Positions 35,389 through 44,332 are shown, numbered from the stretch's first letter. The stretch is DNA of 64,000 bases from Lactobacillus agrestimuris (GCF_943193025.1 NZ_CALPCQ010000009.1:1-64000); one strand, 5' to 3'. Made by a program: numbers and translations. The notes: generated by a model not told the origin, from the letters alone.

Positions 35389-36288
35389 CTAAATTCTTGG
35401 ATGAGTTTCTTGATATACCTTCAAAATATGCTTTTGAGTGAGGTTCGTGTAAATTTGGGTAGTACTTATATCCGAGTGCCCCAAAATTTCTTGTACAACT
35501 CTTAGATCTGCACCATTTTCTAATAAATGAGTTGCAAATGTGTGTCTTAAAGTATGAGGAGTAACATCCTTTTCAATTCCAGCAAGCAAACAATAGCGCT
35601 TGATAATCTGCCATACTGCTTGTCTAGTTAATTGAGTTCCTCGATTATTGAGGAATAAATATTCATTACTTTTACCCTTTTTCAACAATAAAGGATCTCG
35701 AACCTTTTCTTCATAAACATTAATCCACTCTAAAGCGACATTACTAATTGGAATCAACCGTTCCTTTGAACCTTTACCGAATACTTTAATCAATCTTAAA
35801 TCATCATGGATATTCTCAAGTTTCAAATTAATTAATTCACTAACTCGCATCCCCGTAGCATATAAAGTTTCCAATAAAGCCTTATCACGAATTCCAAGTT
35901 TTTTATCTGTATCTGGCTGACTTAAAAGATCATTAATTTCTTTTTCAGTTAAAGCGACAGGTAATCTCTTTTCCTTTTTTGGAGGATCAATCTCAATCAT
36001 TGGATTTAACTTTTGAATATTTTGTCTAGCAAGCCATTGATAAAACTTACGTAAACTCGAAATAAGTCTACTAATTGAGCTAGTAGCCTTATGTAAGTCT
36101 TTTTGTCTAGCAAGAAAAGCATCAATGTCAGTTGCTTCAGTTGGCCATGTCTTAAAACCCTCTTGATTTAAAAAATCCAAAAATTCTGATAGATCCTGAC
36201 GATAAGCAACAACCGTATTATTACTTAATCCTCGTTCTAACTGCACAAAACGTAAATAATCTTCAATTTGTTCGTTTAACTTACTCAT
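35389..36288 (-). CDS. xerD: Tyrosine recombinase XerD
   Basis: The partner of XerC in resolving chromosome dimers at dif. From the ATG at 36288 (299 residues, site GGAAGAA seven bases upstream) the catalytic residues are R148 (TGMRVSEL), K172 (GKGSKERL), H245 and R248 (HTLRHTF), H271 (GHSDIS) and nucleophile Y280 (QIYTNL). The N-terminal SAM-like domain spans about 3-88. The start overlaps the last codons of cvfB. Like xerC at 14-15 kb it lies in a housekeeping operon, which argues against an integrase. Confidence 0.95.
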   Translation of the reverse strand: MSKLNEQIEDYLRFVQLERGLSNNTVVAYRQDLSEFLDFLNQEGFKTWPTEATDIDAFLARQKDLHKATSSISRLISSLRKFYQWLARQNIQKLNPMIEIDPPKKEKRLPVALTEKEINDLLSQPDTDKKLGIRDKALLETLYATGMRVSELINLKLENIHDDLRLIKVFGKGSKERLIPISNVALEWINVYEEKVRDPLLLKKGKSNEYLFLNNRGTQLTRQAVWQIIKRYCLLAGIEKDVTPHTLRHTFATHLLENGADLRVVQEILGHSDISTTQIYTNLTQKHILKVYQETHPRI

Positions 36289-37168
36289 TGTCATTTTCTT
36301 CCGGATCATTCACTAAAGTAATAGTACCGTTTTCTTTATCTTCAGTAATAAATTTAGCCTTAAGTAAATGTCCTATTGCTCTCTTAAAAGCAGATTTTGA
36401 AATGCCAAAGTAATTCTTAATTTCCTGCGCATCAGACTTATCATAAAATGGTAAAGTCTTATCTGCTTTTCTACGTAAACTCATTAGAATCATTTGAGCA
36501 TCATCATCAATTTCTTCAAAAGCTCTTGGCAAACTACTTAAATTCAATCGACCGTATTGACTAATTCCAACTACGCGGCCTTTGAATTGTTCTCCTAAAC
36601 GTAAACGTCTACCCATTTGTGATTCATGAACAAAGCCAAGATAGTAATCATTTGTAATTACAAATGCACCAATTGAACGACTAGCATAAACGGTGGCAAA
36701 TACATTTTTATTCTTCATATTATTTGGAAAATTACTTGATAATTGATCAAATATATTTTCATCAGCTAATTTTGCCCAAATACGATCTTTTTCATCAGTT
36801 TCAAGTTTAACTAATAAACGATCATCTTTTCTTGGCCAAACCTCCTTATCAAGTGGTAAATCATCCATCGACAAAACTACATCTTTATCAGGCAAGCCAA
36901 TATCAATAAATACACCTAAGCCATAACGTACTTCTGTTACTTTTCCCCAGCCATACTGATCTGGACCTGCAAAAGGCAGAAATTGTGTCATTTCACGTTC
37001 ATGTTTTTGATTATCATAAATGAAGCCAGTAACTTCATCGCCAACCTTTATCGGTTCATCTTGCGTAATTTCCTGATGTTTTAACTCATAAGTTGTTCCA
37101 TCAATTTGGACATAAAAAGAATTTTCATTTTGATCAATAACTTTTCCAGTTACAATTGTTCCAAGCAT
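36281..37168 (-). CDS. cvfB: S1-domain RNA-binding protein CvfB (YitL)
   Basis: A 295-residue protein with three S1-like domains (about 1-65, 70-140 and 145-215: KVTEVRYGLGVFIDIGLPDK, ATVYASRSIGAFVITNDYYL) and a C-terminal winged helix (IKNYFGISKSAFKRAIGHLL). CvfB was described as a virulence-affecting RNA-binding regulator in Staphylococcus; its task in lactobacilli is unknown. It is the first gene of the group ending in rluB. The stop overlaps the xerD start. Confidence 0.88.
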   Translation of the reverse strand: MLGTIVTGKVIDQNENSFYVQIDGTTYELKHQEITQDEPIKVGDEVTGFIYDNQKHEREMTQFLPFAGPDQYGWGKVTEVRYGLGVFIDIGLPDKDVVLSMDDLPLDKEVWPRKDDRLLVKLETDEKDRIWAKLADENIFDQLSSNFPNNMKNKNVFATVYASRSIGAFVITNDYYLGFVHESQMGRRLRLGEQFKGRVVGISQYGRLNLSSLPRAFEEIDDDAQMILMSLRRKADKTLPFYDKSDAQEIKNYFGISKSAFKRAIGHLLKAKFITEDKENGTITLVNDPEENDNE

Positions 37169-37226
37169 AACTTTCTCCTACTTTACATATCTCTGATTAT
37201 AAGTATACGCAAAATTTGAACAAAAT

Positions 37227-37256
37227 AAAATAGTCAGCTTTAAGCCGACTATTTTT
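37227..37256 (-). terminator. Rho-independent terminator of citCDEF
   Basis: A 13-base stem (AAAATAGTCGGCTT on the minus strand, one G-U pair) ends in TATTTT and starts two bases past the citF stop. Confidence 0.85.
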
Positions 37257-37257
37257 A

Positions 37258-38799
37258 TTAATCTTTAACTTGTTTAATAACGTCGATAATTGAACCGTCT
37301 CTATATTCAACTAAAGCAACCGTTCTATCCGTGTATTCAAGTGGCTTTGGTACACCAACTTGCTTTTCTGCCATCTTTTGTAAATCATGAATATCTAAAA
37401 TCTTTAAACCTGGAACCTTTTGGAATGATTCGATTAAATCTTGACGCTTAGGATTAATAGCAATTCCTCGTTCAGTTACCAAAACGTCAATGGATTCACC
37501 TGGAGTAACTACAGTTTCAACACTAGGAACTACTGTAGCATTTCTACCACGAACAAGTGGTGCGGTAATAATTGTCATTTTAGCACCTGCAGCGGAGTCT
37601 TGGTGTCCACCAACAGCACCTCTAATCACACCATCTGAACCAGTCATTACATTAACGTTGAAGTCTGTATCAATTTGCAAAGCTGATAAAATTGATACAT
37701 CCAAGTTATTAACTACAGCACCCTTGTTATGAGGATCAGCATACCAAGATGCATCAATTTCTTGTTGGTCACGATTCTTAGCCATAGATTGGGCAGCACC
37801 TTTATCAAAGTCCTGTACATCCATTACTTTTCTTACCAATCCTTCTTCAAGAAGATCAGTAGTAGGCTTAGTGATACCACCAACTGCAAATGATGCAGTA
37901 ATACCTTTATCAAGCATTGCCTGACGTAAATAACGCGTTACTGCGAGGGCAGCACCACCTGACCCAGTTTGGAAGCTAAAACCTTCCTTAAAGTATGGTG
38001 AATTTACGATTACTTGATTTACCATTTGAGCAATCTTTAATTCTTTAGGATCCTTGGTAAATCTTGTTGCACCAGAACCAATCTTATCGGGATCACCAAT
38101 TTGATCTACTTTAACTATATAATCAACTTGGTCTTGCTTAATTGAAGCAGGAGTATTTGGATAAGGAACTACATTATCAGTCAAAAGGACTACTTTGTTA
38201 GCATACTGTGCATCCATTAACGCATATCCTAGAGAGCCGAATACTGCATCCCCTTCTTGACCATTTGCATTACCAGCTGGATCGCTAATTGGTACACCTA
38301 AGAAGGCAATATCAATCTTAATTTCGCCTTCTTCAATTGAACGCGCACGATTTCCGTGTGAGCGGAAAATTACAGGATTCTTTAATCCACCATGAGAAAC
38401 AAAATCACCTAATGAACCACGCATACCTGAAGAAGTAATATTAGTAATTACTCCCTTCTTGATAGCCTCAATAATTTTGTCATTCATTACTCCAGTTAAT
38501 GAAGATGGTGCCAAAGTTAAATCTTTGTATCCTAATTTAATAATCAAATCCATTACCTTATTAAAGGCAAAGTCACCATTTCTAAAATGGTGGTGGAATG
38601 AAATTGTCATTCCATCTTTCAAATTTTCCTTAATAACTTCTTCTAAGGAATCTGCAATTTTATTTTGACCTGTAGTAACTCTGACCTTTGGTGCTACACG
38701 TTGTACTTCAGGATGTCCAATATTTGCGCTTTCAAATGGTTTCAAATCCATTTCTTCCATTAAATCATCTGGTAAATTACGTTTTACTTTATTCTCCAA
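37258..38799 (-). CDS. citF: Citrate lyase alpha subunit (citrate CoA-transferase)
   Basis: Transfers the prosthetic-group-bearing acyl carrier from acetate to citrate, the first half of cleavage of citrate to acetate and oxaloacetate. The 513-residue length fits CitF. Blocks such as [40 protein letters not shown] and [19 protein letters not shown] are characteristic. I chose a TTG start at 38799, nine bases after AGGAGGG and overlapping the citE stop by 11 bases; ATG codons upstream lie before or in the ribosome binding site. It is the last gene of citCDEF and is followed by a terminator. Confidence 0.94.
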   Translation of the reverse strand: MENKVKRNLPDDLMEEMDLKPFESANIGHPEVQRVAPKVRVTTGQNKIADSLEEVIKENLKDGMTISFHHHFRNGDFAFNKVMDLIIKLGYKDLTLAPSSLTGVMNDKIIEAIKKGVITNITSSGMRGSLGDFVSHGGLKNPVIFRSHGNRARSIEEGEIKIDIAFLGVPISDPAGNANGQEGDAVFGSLGYALMDAQYANKVVLLTDNVVPYPNTPASIKQDQVDYIVKVDQIGDPDKIGSGATRFTKDPKELKIAQMVNQVIVNSPYFKEGFSFQTGSGGAALAVTRYLRQAMLDKGITASFAVGGITKPTTDLLEEGLVRKVMDVQDFDKGAAQSMAKNRDQQEIDASWYADPHNKGAVVNNLDVSILSALQIDTDFNVNVMTGSDGVIRGAVGGHQDSAAGAKMTIITAPLVRGRNATVVPSVETVVTPGESIDVLVTERGIAINPKRQDLIESFQKVPGLKILDIHDLQKMAEKQVGVPKPLEYTDRTVALVEYRDGSIIDVIKQVKD

Positions 38800-39703
38800 T
38801 GTAGTTACCCTCCTCATCAATTAAATTTGAAGCCTTGGCAATTTCTAATACCCTATTAGCTTTTTCTACAACTGGTTTATCAACCATTTTACCATTCATA
38901 GAAATAACTCCTGAGCCCTTTAATTTTGCTTCACGAATTGTATTTTGAACGTTTTGAGCATTTTCAATTTCTTCTTTAGTTGGGTTGAATACCTTATTAA
39001 CCATTTCGATTTGACGAGGATTAACTAATGATTTACCATCATATCCCAATTCATGAATGTAATTAGTCTCACGGTAAAAGCCCTCTGTATCTTTCATATT
39101 TGAAAATACTGTATCAAAAGCATATACATCTGCTGCACGAGCTGCTTGAAGTACCATGTTTCTGGCAAATTCTAATTCTCTACCATCTGGGAAACGGTGA
39201 GTATGCATATCCGCAGTGTAATCTTCTCCAGAAACAGCTAACCCCATCATTAATGATGAACTTTCCGCAATTTCTGGGGCATGAAGAACACCCTTAGCAC
39301 TTTCGATAGCTGCCATTACACCAATTGATCCCTTTTCGATGTCAAATTCATCTTCCCAATGTTCAATATCTTTTACGAGTTTTTGAATCATTGCTGCAGA
39401 TTCAGTCTTAGGTAATCTAATAACGTCAACTCCAGCCTTTACCATCGCTTTAACATCTTCATCGTAAAAAGGTGTATCTTGACCATTAACTCTGACTACA
39501 ATTTCTGAATTACCAAAATCAACCGTCTTTATTGCTTCATAAACAAGCATTCTTGCAGCATCTTTTTCAGTTAATGAAACTGAATCTTCAAGATCCAACA
39601 TGATTGAATCAGCACCATAAATTCCCGCATCTTTAATCATGGCAGGATTATTTCCTGGAACGAACATCATAGTTCTTCTAATTCTGTTTTTAATATAAGT
39701 CAT
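38789..39703 (-). CDS. citE: Citrate lyase beta subunit (citryl-ACP lyase)
   Basis: Cleaves citryl-ACP to oxaloacetate and acetyl-ACP. The 304-residue TIM-barrel of the HpcH/CitE family starts [20 protein letters not shown] and shows [11 protein letters not shown] (Mg-binding), [13 protein letters not shown], and [15 protein letters not shown]. The ATG at 39703 follows GGAGGTG inside the end of citD. The full length and the presence of CitD and CitF favour a true citrate lyase subunit over a stand-alone CitE-like protein. Confidence 0.95.
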   Translation of the reverse strand: MTYIKNRIRRTMMFVPGNNPAMIKDAGIYGADSIMLDLEDSVSLTEKDAARMLVYEAIKTVDFGNSEIVVRVNGQDTPFYDEDVKAMVKAGVDVIRLPKTESAAMIQKLVKDIEHWEDEFDIEKGSIGVMAAIESAKGVLHAPEIAESSSLMMGLAVSGEDYTADMHTHRFPDGRELEFARNMVLQAARAADVYAFDTVFSNMKDTEGFYRETNYIHELGYDGKSLVNPRQIEMVNKVFNPTKEEIENAQNVQNTIREAKLKGSGVISMNGKMVDKPVVEKANRVLEIAKASNLIDEEGNYIGE

Positions 39704-39997
39704 CTATAGCACCTCCAAATCAGGTTGATCAGATGTTTCAGTAGCTCTTTGCGCTGCAGCTAAAGTACGAGCCTTGATTACACAGTCCAAAGCCCCTTTA
39801 TCAACCGCTTTAACTTTGACATCATTAAGGCCATAATTTTTAATAGTTTCAGTAATAACTTTTTCTATTTGATCTCCATAAGCCTTTTTCACTTCAGAAT
39901 CGAGTTCTATTTCAATCCCATTCGAACCTTTTGAAATCATAACTTGAATATCGGATGATTCCAATGTGCCAGCAACGCCAGTCTTTTTAATTTCCAT
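39704..39997 (-). CDS. citD: Citrate lyase gamma subunit (acyl carrier protein)
   Basis: The 97-residue carrier of the citrate lyase prosthetic group (2'-(5''-phosphoribosyl)-3'-dephospho-CoA). The attachment serine lies in AGTLESSDIQVMI near residue 14. The rest, including IEKVITETIKNYGLNDVKVK and DCVIKARTLAAAQRA, matches the family. I use ATG 39997, overlapping the citC end; ATG 40003 two codons earlier is an alternative and sits closer to AAAGGA. CitC acetylates and CitX loads this subunit. Confidence 0.94.
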   Translation of the reverse strand: MEIKKTGVAGTLESSDIQVMISKGSNGIEIELDSEVKKAYGDQIEKVITETIKNYGLNDVKVKAVDKGALDCVIKARTLAAAQRATETSDQPDLEVL

Positions 39998-41042
39998 TAA
40001 CATTCGTTCCTTTCTTTATTCGATCTTGCAATTCAAGAAGATTATTTTTAATAAAGTCATAAGTTGTCTTAGGCAGAAAAGCCTCTATTTTATCTAAGCT
40101 TCCTGTTTTTATATACTTCCTTACTTCGGTCGCATTGACAATTTTGTCTTTTTCTCTCAGTCTTGGAATAATAATAACCTTAACTTCTGGACTAAGTATT
40201 TCTTGAAGTTTTTTATTGTATGAATTAGTTGTTCTAGAAAACGGCTCTTCACCAAGATACCGACTTTTAATATTTAATTTGGGAGCTACAAAGTTTTTGA
40301 AAACTTTTGCATCGATAGTTGTCTGAACATCAATCAACTCAGCTGCAGATTTAAGAAAATAAGCTGGAAAAGTTGCACTAGAAACCATGTATTCTTCTCC
40401 ACTTACTACCTCAACATTCGATAAATCTTGGGTCCCCTCTTTTACCAGTTTCATTCTTTCAGCTGTTGAAAATAAAGATAAATCTTCTTTTACTACAAAG
40501 ACATAAACTAAATCATTCTCGTTACTTGCTTTTTCAACTAAGTATCGATGACCAAGAGTAAAAGGATTGGCATTCATTACTACTGCTGCAACCTTTTTAT
40601 TCTTTTGATCGTGTACTTGTGGCAAATTATTTAGATAATCTTCAATATTTGGATCTCCATATTCCAAAAATGCTGCTTGCTCACTTAATGCTAATTCTTT
40701 AAATCCCAAATGCTTAAAGCTACTTGAATATTTTGCTTTTGTAAAAACAAAGCAGTGGAATATTTGATTACTAAATAAATATTGTTGTAAGGAACTAACA
40801 ATTTTATTAAATCTAGCTCCTGCTATAACTTCATCATTTGATACAGCAATATATTTCAAGACATTGCCTGCTATACTTCCTGTAGCAACTAGATTACCTT
40901 CATCATCAATCAATCCCAAAGTATGATCGATCACATCTATCTCGCGATCAGAAAAATCATGAATCCCTTTGGTTTCAAGAAAGCTCTTCCATTTCTTACG
41001 AGTAGATACTTGGTTAAGATAGAGATCTACAACCTTGTCCAT
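39987..41042 (-). CDS. citC: [Citrate (pro-3S)-lyase] ligase
   Basis: Acetylates the lyase prosthetic group with ATP and acetate, switching the enzyme on. The 351-residue protein has an N-terminal acetyltransferase-like part and a C-terminal nucleotidyltransferase domain with VVMNANPFTLGHRYLVEKA (the HxGH-type motif, here TLGH) and KIVNATEVRKYI. The ATG at 41042 follows TAGGAGGTG. A promoter lies at 41087-41115. It is the first gene of citCDEF, and adjacent genes overlap or abut, indicating one coupled transcript. Confidence 0.94.
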   Translation of the reverse strand: MDKVVDLYLNQVSTRKKWKSFLETKGIHDFSDREIDVIDHTLGLIDDEGNLVATGSIAGNVLKYIAVSNDEVIAGARFNKIVSSLQQYLFSNQIFHCFVFTKAKYSSSFKHLGFKELALSEQAAFLEYGDPNIEDYLNNLPQVHDQKNKKVAAVVMNANPFTLGHRYLVEKASNENDLVYVFVVKEDLSLFSTAERMKLVKEGTQDLSNVEVVSGEEYMVSSATFPAYFLKSAAELIDVQTTIDAKVFKNFVAPKLNIKSRYLGEEPFSRTTNSYNKKLQEILSPEVKVIIIPRLREKDKIVNATEVRKYIKTGSLDKIEAFLPKTTYDFIKNNLLELQDRIKKGTNVNGN

Positions 41043-41086
41043 ACAACACCTCCTAAGCTTGATATATAAATTATTTAAGCACTTTC

Positions 41087-41115
41087 AGTGTACTCTGGTA
41101 TTTTAAATATTTCAA
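41087..41115 (-). promoter_or_regulatory. Promoter of citCDEF
   Basis: On the minus strand TTGAAA (41110-41115) and TACACT (41087-41092) are separated by 17 bases, 45 bases before the citC start. The citrate lyase genes can thus be transcribed apart from the transporter genes. Confidence 0.6.
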
Positions 41116-41131
41116 ATTTTATAGGTATTTT

Positions 41132-41926
41132 TTAAATATTTAAATTAGCCTTCAAAAATTTAATTACTATTCTGTACATTTCATCAGGCTGTTCTGCTTG
41201 AATCAAATGTCCACAATTTGAAATTATGCTAGTTTCAATCTTATTATTAAGTAACTTAACTGCATCAACAAAATGATAGTCAAAATATGGTGATTCTTTT
41301 CCAGCAATTATCAACATTGGAATTTGTACATCCATGATAATATCTCGCCAGTCCTGCAAAGAATGGTCAATTAAACAATTATAATTTTTTTCTGGATCAT
41401 ATGGATATTTTTGATATTCCTGTTTTGCTGCCAAAAACATTTCATCATCAATATGAGCATAAAAAGCTTTGCCAAAATCCAATTTCAAATATTCTGGATA
41501 ATTGTTCCAGGATAAATCTTTAAAACCGAATTTCCATGTATCATCAGAAATCATTTTTGGCGATTGATCTAAATCGACCATTGCAAGCATCTTTTCGCTA
41601 CCAAAAATCGATAGATAAGACCAAAAATTAGCTGCTCCCATTGAATTACCAATCGCAATAAATTTCTTGATCTTCAAATAATTTATCAAGTCCTCAACAT
41701 CTGCAGCATGAGTACTAATTCTCTCACCTTTATAAGTTCGTTGTGAACGTCCCTGGTTTCTTGGATCTAAAACAATTACGCGATAAGCTTGTTTAAATAA
41801 TTCAATCATTTTAAGCCACATTTTTGCGGAACCACCGATACCAGGAATTGCTATAATCGGTATTTTTTCTATATCTCCAGTATCCGTGTAATGTAACTTA
41901 GTTTTATCTTTTGTATAAAAGTACAT
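41132..41926 (-). CDS. Alpha/beta hydrolase
   Basis: A 264-residue protein with the alpha/beta hydrolase fold: oxyanion region AIPGIGGSAKMW (27-38), nucleophile Ser in GNSMGAANFW (about 94), an acid around IIAGKESPYFD and the catalytic His in NCGHLIQAEQPDEM near the C-terminus. No signal peptide is present. It lies between the citT terminator and the citCDEF promoter, so it belongs to the citrate region by position only. Substrate unknown; an esterase or a C-C hydrolase is possible. The ATG at 41926 follows AGGAGAAAA. Confidence 0.85.
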   Translation of the reverse strand: MYFYTKDKTKLHYTDTGDIEKIPIIAIPGIGGSAKMWLKMIELFKQAYRVIVLDPRNQGRSQRTYKGERISTHAADVEDLINYLKIKKFIAIGNSMGAANFWSYLSIFGSEKMLAMVDLDQSPKMISDDTWKFGFKDLSWNNYPEYLKLDFGKAFYAHIDDEMFLAAKQEYQKYPYDPEKNYNCLIDHSLQDWRDIIMDVQIPMLIIAGKESPYFDYHFVDAVKLLNNKIETSIISNCGHLIQAEQPDEMYRIVIKFLKANLNI

Positions 41927-41957
41927 TTTTCTCCTAATAAGAATTTAAAAGTAAAAA

Positions 41958-41988
41958 GATCTAATTAATCATATTTGAAAATTAGATC
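41958..41988 (-). terminator. Rho-independent terminator of rraA-citT
   Basis: A 9-base perfect stem GATCTAATT/AATTAGATC with a 13-base loop, followed by TTTTTACTTTT on the minus strand. It ends the transporter operon before the hydrolase gene. Confidence 0.75.
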
Positions 41989-42008
41989 CTTTCTACACTA
42001 ACTATTTA

Positions 42009-43481
42009 TTACCAAACTCCGATAACTTTCATCCAAAGAGTACCAACAATTCCGAAAATTAACATATAAATGATACCCAGAACAAAGTTCATCTTCCACC
42101 ATTCACCTTGTTTTACATACCCTGTTGTTGCAAGAATTGATGCAGGACCGTTCGCATAGTGAGTAGTTGAGGCGTTAATTGCACCAGTAAAGGCTAAAAG
42201 CATTGCTGAAAGACCTAAAGGTGCACCAGTTGCTACTGCAACTGAAAGAAATGGTAAGTATAAAGCAGTCATATGTGCTGTACCACTTGCAAAGAAGTAG
42301 TGAGTATAGAACATCAATAATACTAAAATTACTAATACTAACCCCCAGCTAATTCCATGAAGTCCGCCTTCAACAAGTTTTGAGAACCAATCAATAAAGC
42401 CATATGAGATAAGCTTACTTGCCATAAACATTAAAATTGAAAGCCAGATCAAAATGTTCCAAGCTCCGGTTTCTTTTAAAGCATCTTGCATTGTAAGAAC
42501 ACCAGTAACTAATAGAATTGAAACTGCTAAGAATGCTACAAAGGTTGCATCAAGTTGAGGAATCTTAAAGAATCCAGATAAGACCCAAAGAATAATTGAG
42601 AGGACAAATGTTGCACCCATAATTCTTTCAGGTTTAGACATTGGACCCATTTCTTCCAATTCTTTTTCTGCCCACTTCTTAGCATCTGGAGTTTCTTTGA
42701 TTTCAGGTGGATACATTTTGTAAATAACCCAGGGTACGATAATCGCACCCACCAATACAGGAATAACTGCAGCAAAGAACCAACCTGCCCAAGTCATGTT
42801 ATATCCTTTTTGAGAAGCCATTTGTTGAGCAACCATGTTTGGAGCGGCACCTGTGATGAATAATGCAGTTGACAAGATATTTGCATGGAAAGCAGTAAAG
42901 TCCAAGTATGCACCAATCTTTTTACGACTCTTTTCATCAGGACTTGAATCGTAACCATCTTCAGAAACTGATTTAACTACTGGCCAGACAACACCACCCG
43001 TACGAGCTGAGTTTGATGGAACCAAGGCACCTAAAACAAGTTCAAGTCCAGTTAAAGCATATCCAATACCTAAAGACTTTTTACCAAATCGTTCAATCAT
43101 AAGATATGCAATTCGATTTCCTAAACCAGTCTTACTGATTCCATGGGCCATGATAAATGCCATTGCGATTAACCATGCTGCAGAATTACCAAAAGAACTC
43201 AAAACACCTTTGTTAATTACTGCACCAGTTTGTTCGTTTACAACATCCTTCATGGGAGCTAAACCAAGCAAAACTGTAAAAACCAACCCAACTAAGGTAG
43301 TGCCTCCAATTGGAAGTGGTTTAGTAATACATCCTACAATTGTTGCAACAAAGATTGCAAACATCTCCCAAGCTTGTGGTGACAATCCTGATGGTCTTAA
43401 AGGTGTAATACACCACAAAATAATTCCGACAATTAATGGCCAGATAAACCCTTTATAATTTACTTTTTCTAGTGTTTTCAT
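42009..43481 (-). CDS. citT: Citrate/dicarboxylate transporter, DASS family (CitT-like)
   Basis: A membrane carrier of the divalent anion:Na+ symporter family, which includes CitT citrate/succinate antiporters and plant-type 2-oxoglutarate/malate translocators. The 490-residue protein has about 12 to 13 hydrophobic segments; LVPSNSARTGGVVWPVVKSV and LAFTGAINASTTHYANGPAS are the paired substrate motifs with SNS and T residues. I start at ATG 43481 after GGAAGAGG; the frame opens inside the preceding stop. Its neighbours make citrate the likely import substrate, but tartrate or other di- and tricarboxylates are possible. It is cotranscribed with the RraA-like gene. Confidence 0.9.
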   Translation of the reverse strand: MKTLEKVNYKGFIWPLIVGIILWCITPLRPSGLSPQAWEMFAIFVATIVGCITKPLPIGGTTLVGLVFTVLLGLAPMKDVVNEQTGAVINKGVLSSFGNSAAWLIAMAFIMAHGISKTGLGNRIAYLMIERFGKKSLGIGYALTGLELVLGALVPSNSARTGGVVWPVVKSVSEDGYDSSPDEKSRKKIGAYLDFTAFHANILSTALFITGAAPNMVAQQMASQKGYNMTWAGWFFAAVIPVLVGAIIVPWVIYKMYPPEIKETPDAKKWAEKELEEMGPMSKPERIMGATFVLSIILWVLSGFFKIPQLDATFVAFLAVSILLVTGVLTMQDALKETGAWNILIWLSILMFMASKLISYGFIDWFSKLVEGGLHGISWGLVLVILVLLMFYTHYFFASGTAHMTALYLPFLSVAVATGAPLGLSAMLLAFTGAINASTTHYANGPASILATTGYVKQGEWWKMNFVLGIIYMLIFGIVGTLWMKVIGVW

Positions 43482-43501
43482 TATCTTTTTCCTCTTCCAC
43501 A

Positions 43502-44200
43502 CTATGGACGATAAACGTCATCGATAATTTCAAAGTTCTTTTCTTCTAAGGTTTCATCAACCCAACTAAGGTCTACTTCACCTCTACTGAAAGCAATTGC
43601 TTTTTCATTATCTTTTTTATGAAATTCCTGCGCCTTCGGTAATATATCCGGAGCATCTTTTCGAGGAATACAAATTACACCATCTGAATCTCCCAAAATT
43701 ATATCACCAGGGTTCACACTCACATTTCCGCATGAGACCGGTACATTCAATTCACCGGGACCCTCTTTATAAGGTCCTCCAGGAGTAGTACTTCTTGCGT
43801 AAATTGGTAAATTCCAAGTTTGTAAATTATCTATGTCTCTAATTGGGCCATCAATAACAATTCCTGCAATTTTCTTTTGATCTCTTAAATAAGACATCAT
43901 TACTTCACCAATCAGTGAACGTGTATTATCTCCTTCATCATCAATGACAATTACATCGCCTTCTTGGCAATATCTTAAAGCTGCATAAATTGCAAGATTA
44001 TCACCGGCCCTTGTATGAACCGTAAATGCAGGTCCAACCATCTCATGATCAGGATTCGACATTAATTTAACACGAGGATTCATCGCACAATTTCGTTCCA
44101 TGCAATCTGCAGTATTTGAAGCTGGGATTTTTGAAAATCCTTTTACAACTTCAGGATCTGGTAGATTGCGTTTTAAAAATATTCTTTTTCCTACCGCCAT
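43502..44200 (-). CDS. RraA-like aldolase/decarboxylase
   Basis: A 232-residue member of the RraA/HMG-CHA aldolase family. The family core is visible: GPAFTVHTRAGDNLAIYAAL, GEVMMSYLRDQKKIAGIVID followed by GPIRDID (the Arg and metal-binding Asp), and ILGDSDGVICIPRKDA. Class II pyruvate aldolases of this family are known to decarboxylate oxaloacetate as a side activity, while true RraA inhibits RNase E. With no RNase E expected in this organism and a citrate gene context, an enzyme acting on oxaloacetate is the better guess; that is inference. It is the first gene of the rraA-citT operon, divergent from citI. Confidence 0.85.
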   Translation of the reverse strand: MAVGKRIFLKRNLPDPEVVKGFSKIPASNTADCMERNCAMNPRVKLMSNPDHEMVGPAFTVHTRAGDNLAIYAALRYCQEGDVIVIDDEGDNTRSLIGEVMMSYLRDQKKIAGIVIDGPIRDIDNLQTWNLPIYARSTTPGGPYKEGPGELNVPVSCGNVSVNPGDIILGDSDGVICIPRKDAPDILPKAQEFHKKDNEKAIAFSRGEVDLSWVDETLEEKNFEIIDDVYRP

Positions 44201-44246
44201 ATTAAATCACCATTCAATACAAAACATTGTTACTTATTGCACAATT

Positions 44247-44252
44247 TCATTA
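44247..44252 (-). promoter_or_regulatory. Candidate -10 of the rraA-citT promoter
   Basis: The minus strand reads TATAAT within GTGTATAATGAA, about 46 bases before the rraA-like start. No consensus -35 is present; the expected -35 region is occupied by the palindrome at 44257-44274, which fits an activator-dependent promoter. Confidence 0.55.
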
Positions 44253-44256
44253 TACA

Positions 44257-44274
44257 CGTTTTTGTATAAAAACG
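44257..44274. promoter_or_regulatory. Candidate CitI operator 1
   Basis: CGTTTTTGTATAAAAACG has 7-base inverted arms around GTAT and lies just upstream of the -10 proposed for rraA-citT. Its core TTTTTGTATAAAAA recurs with one change at 44319-44332. Confidence 0.5.
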
Positions 44275-44280
44275 GTTACA
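44267..44280 (-). promoter_or_regulatory. Near-consensus cre (CcpA site)
   Basis: The minus strand reads TGTAACCGTTTTTA, one base off the catabolite-responsive consensus TGWNANCGNTNNCA. It overlaps operator 1 and the -35 region of rraA-citT, which would allow glucose repression of citrate uptake. Confidence 0.4.
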
Positions 44281-44318
44281 TTTTTAAAAAATATTAAATT
44301 TATTCGCTTTATTTTGCT

Positions 44319-44332
44319 TTTTTGAATAAAAA
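44319..44332. promoter_or_regulatory. Candidate CitI operator 2
   Basis: TTTTTGAATAAAAA differs by one base from the core of operator 1, lies 60 bases from it in the same orientation and is upstream of the citI promoter region. The motif is AT-rich, so chance is possible. Confidence 0.4.

Noticed and set aside
36281-36309. Longer XerD starting at 36309
   Set aside because: The ATG at 36288 has GGAAGAA at proper spacing and fits the family N-terminus; the longer form would begin within cvfB without a site.
43502-44200. RraA as regulator of ribonuclease E
   Set aside because: RNase E is not expected in Lactobacillus, and the gene forms an operon with a citrate-type transporter. An enzymatic role is more likely.
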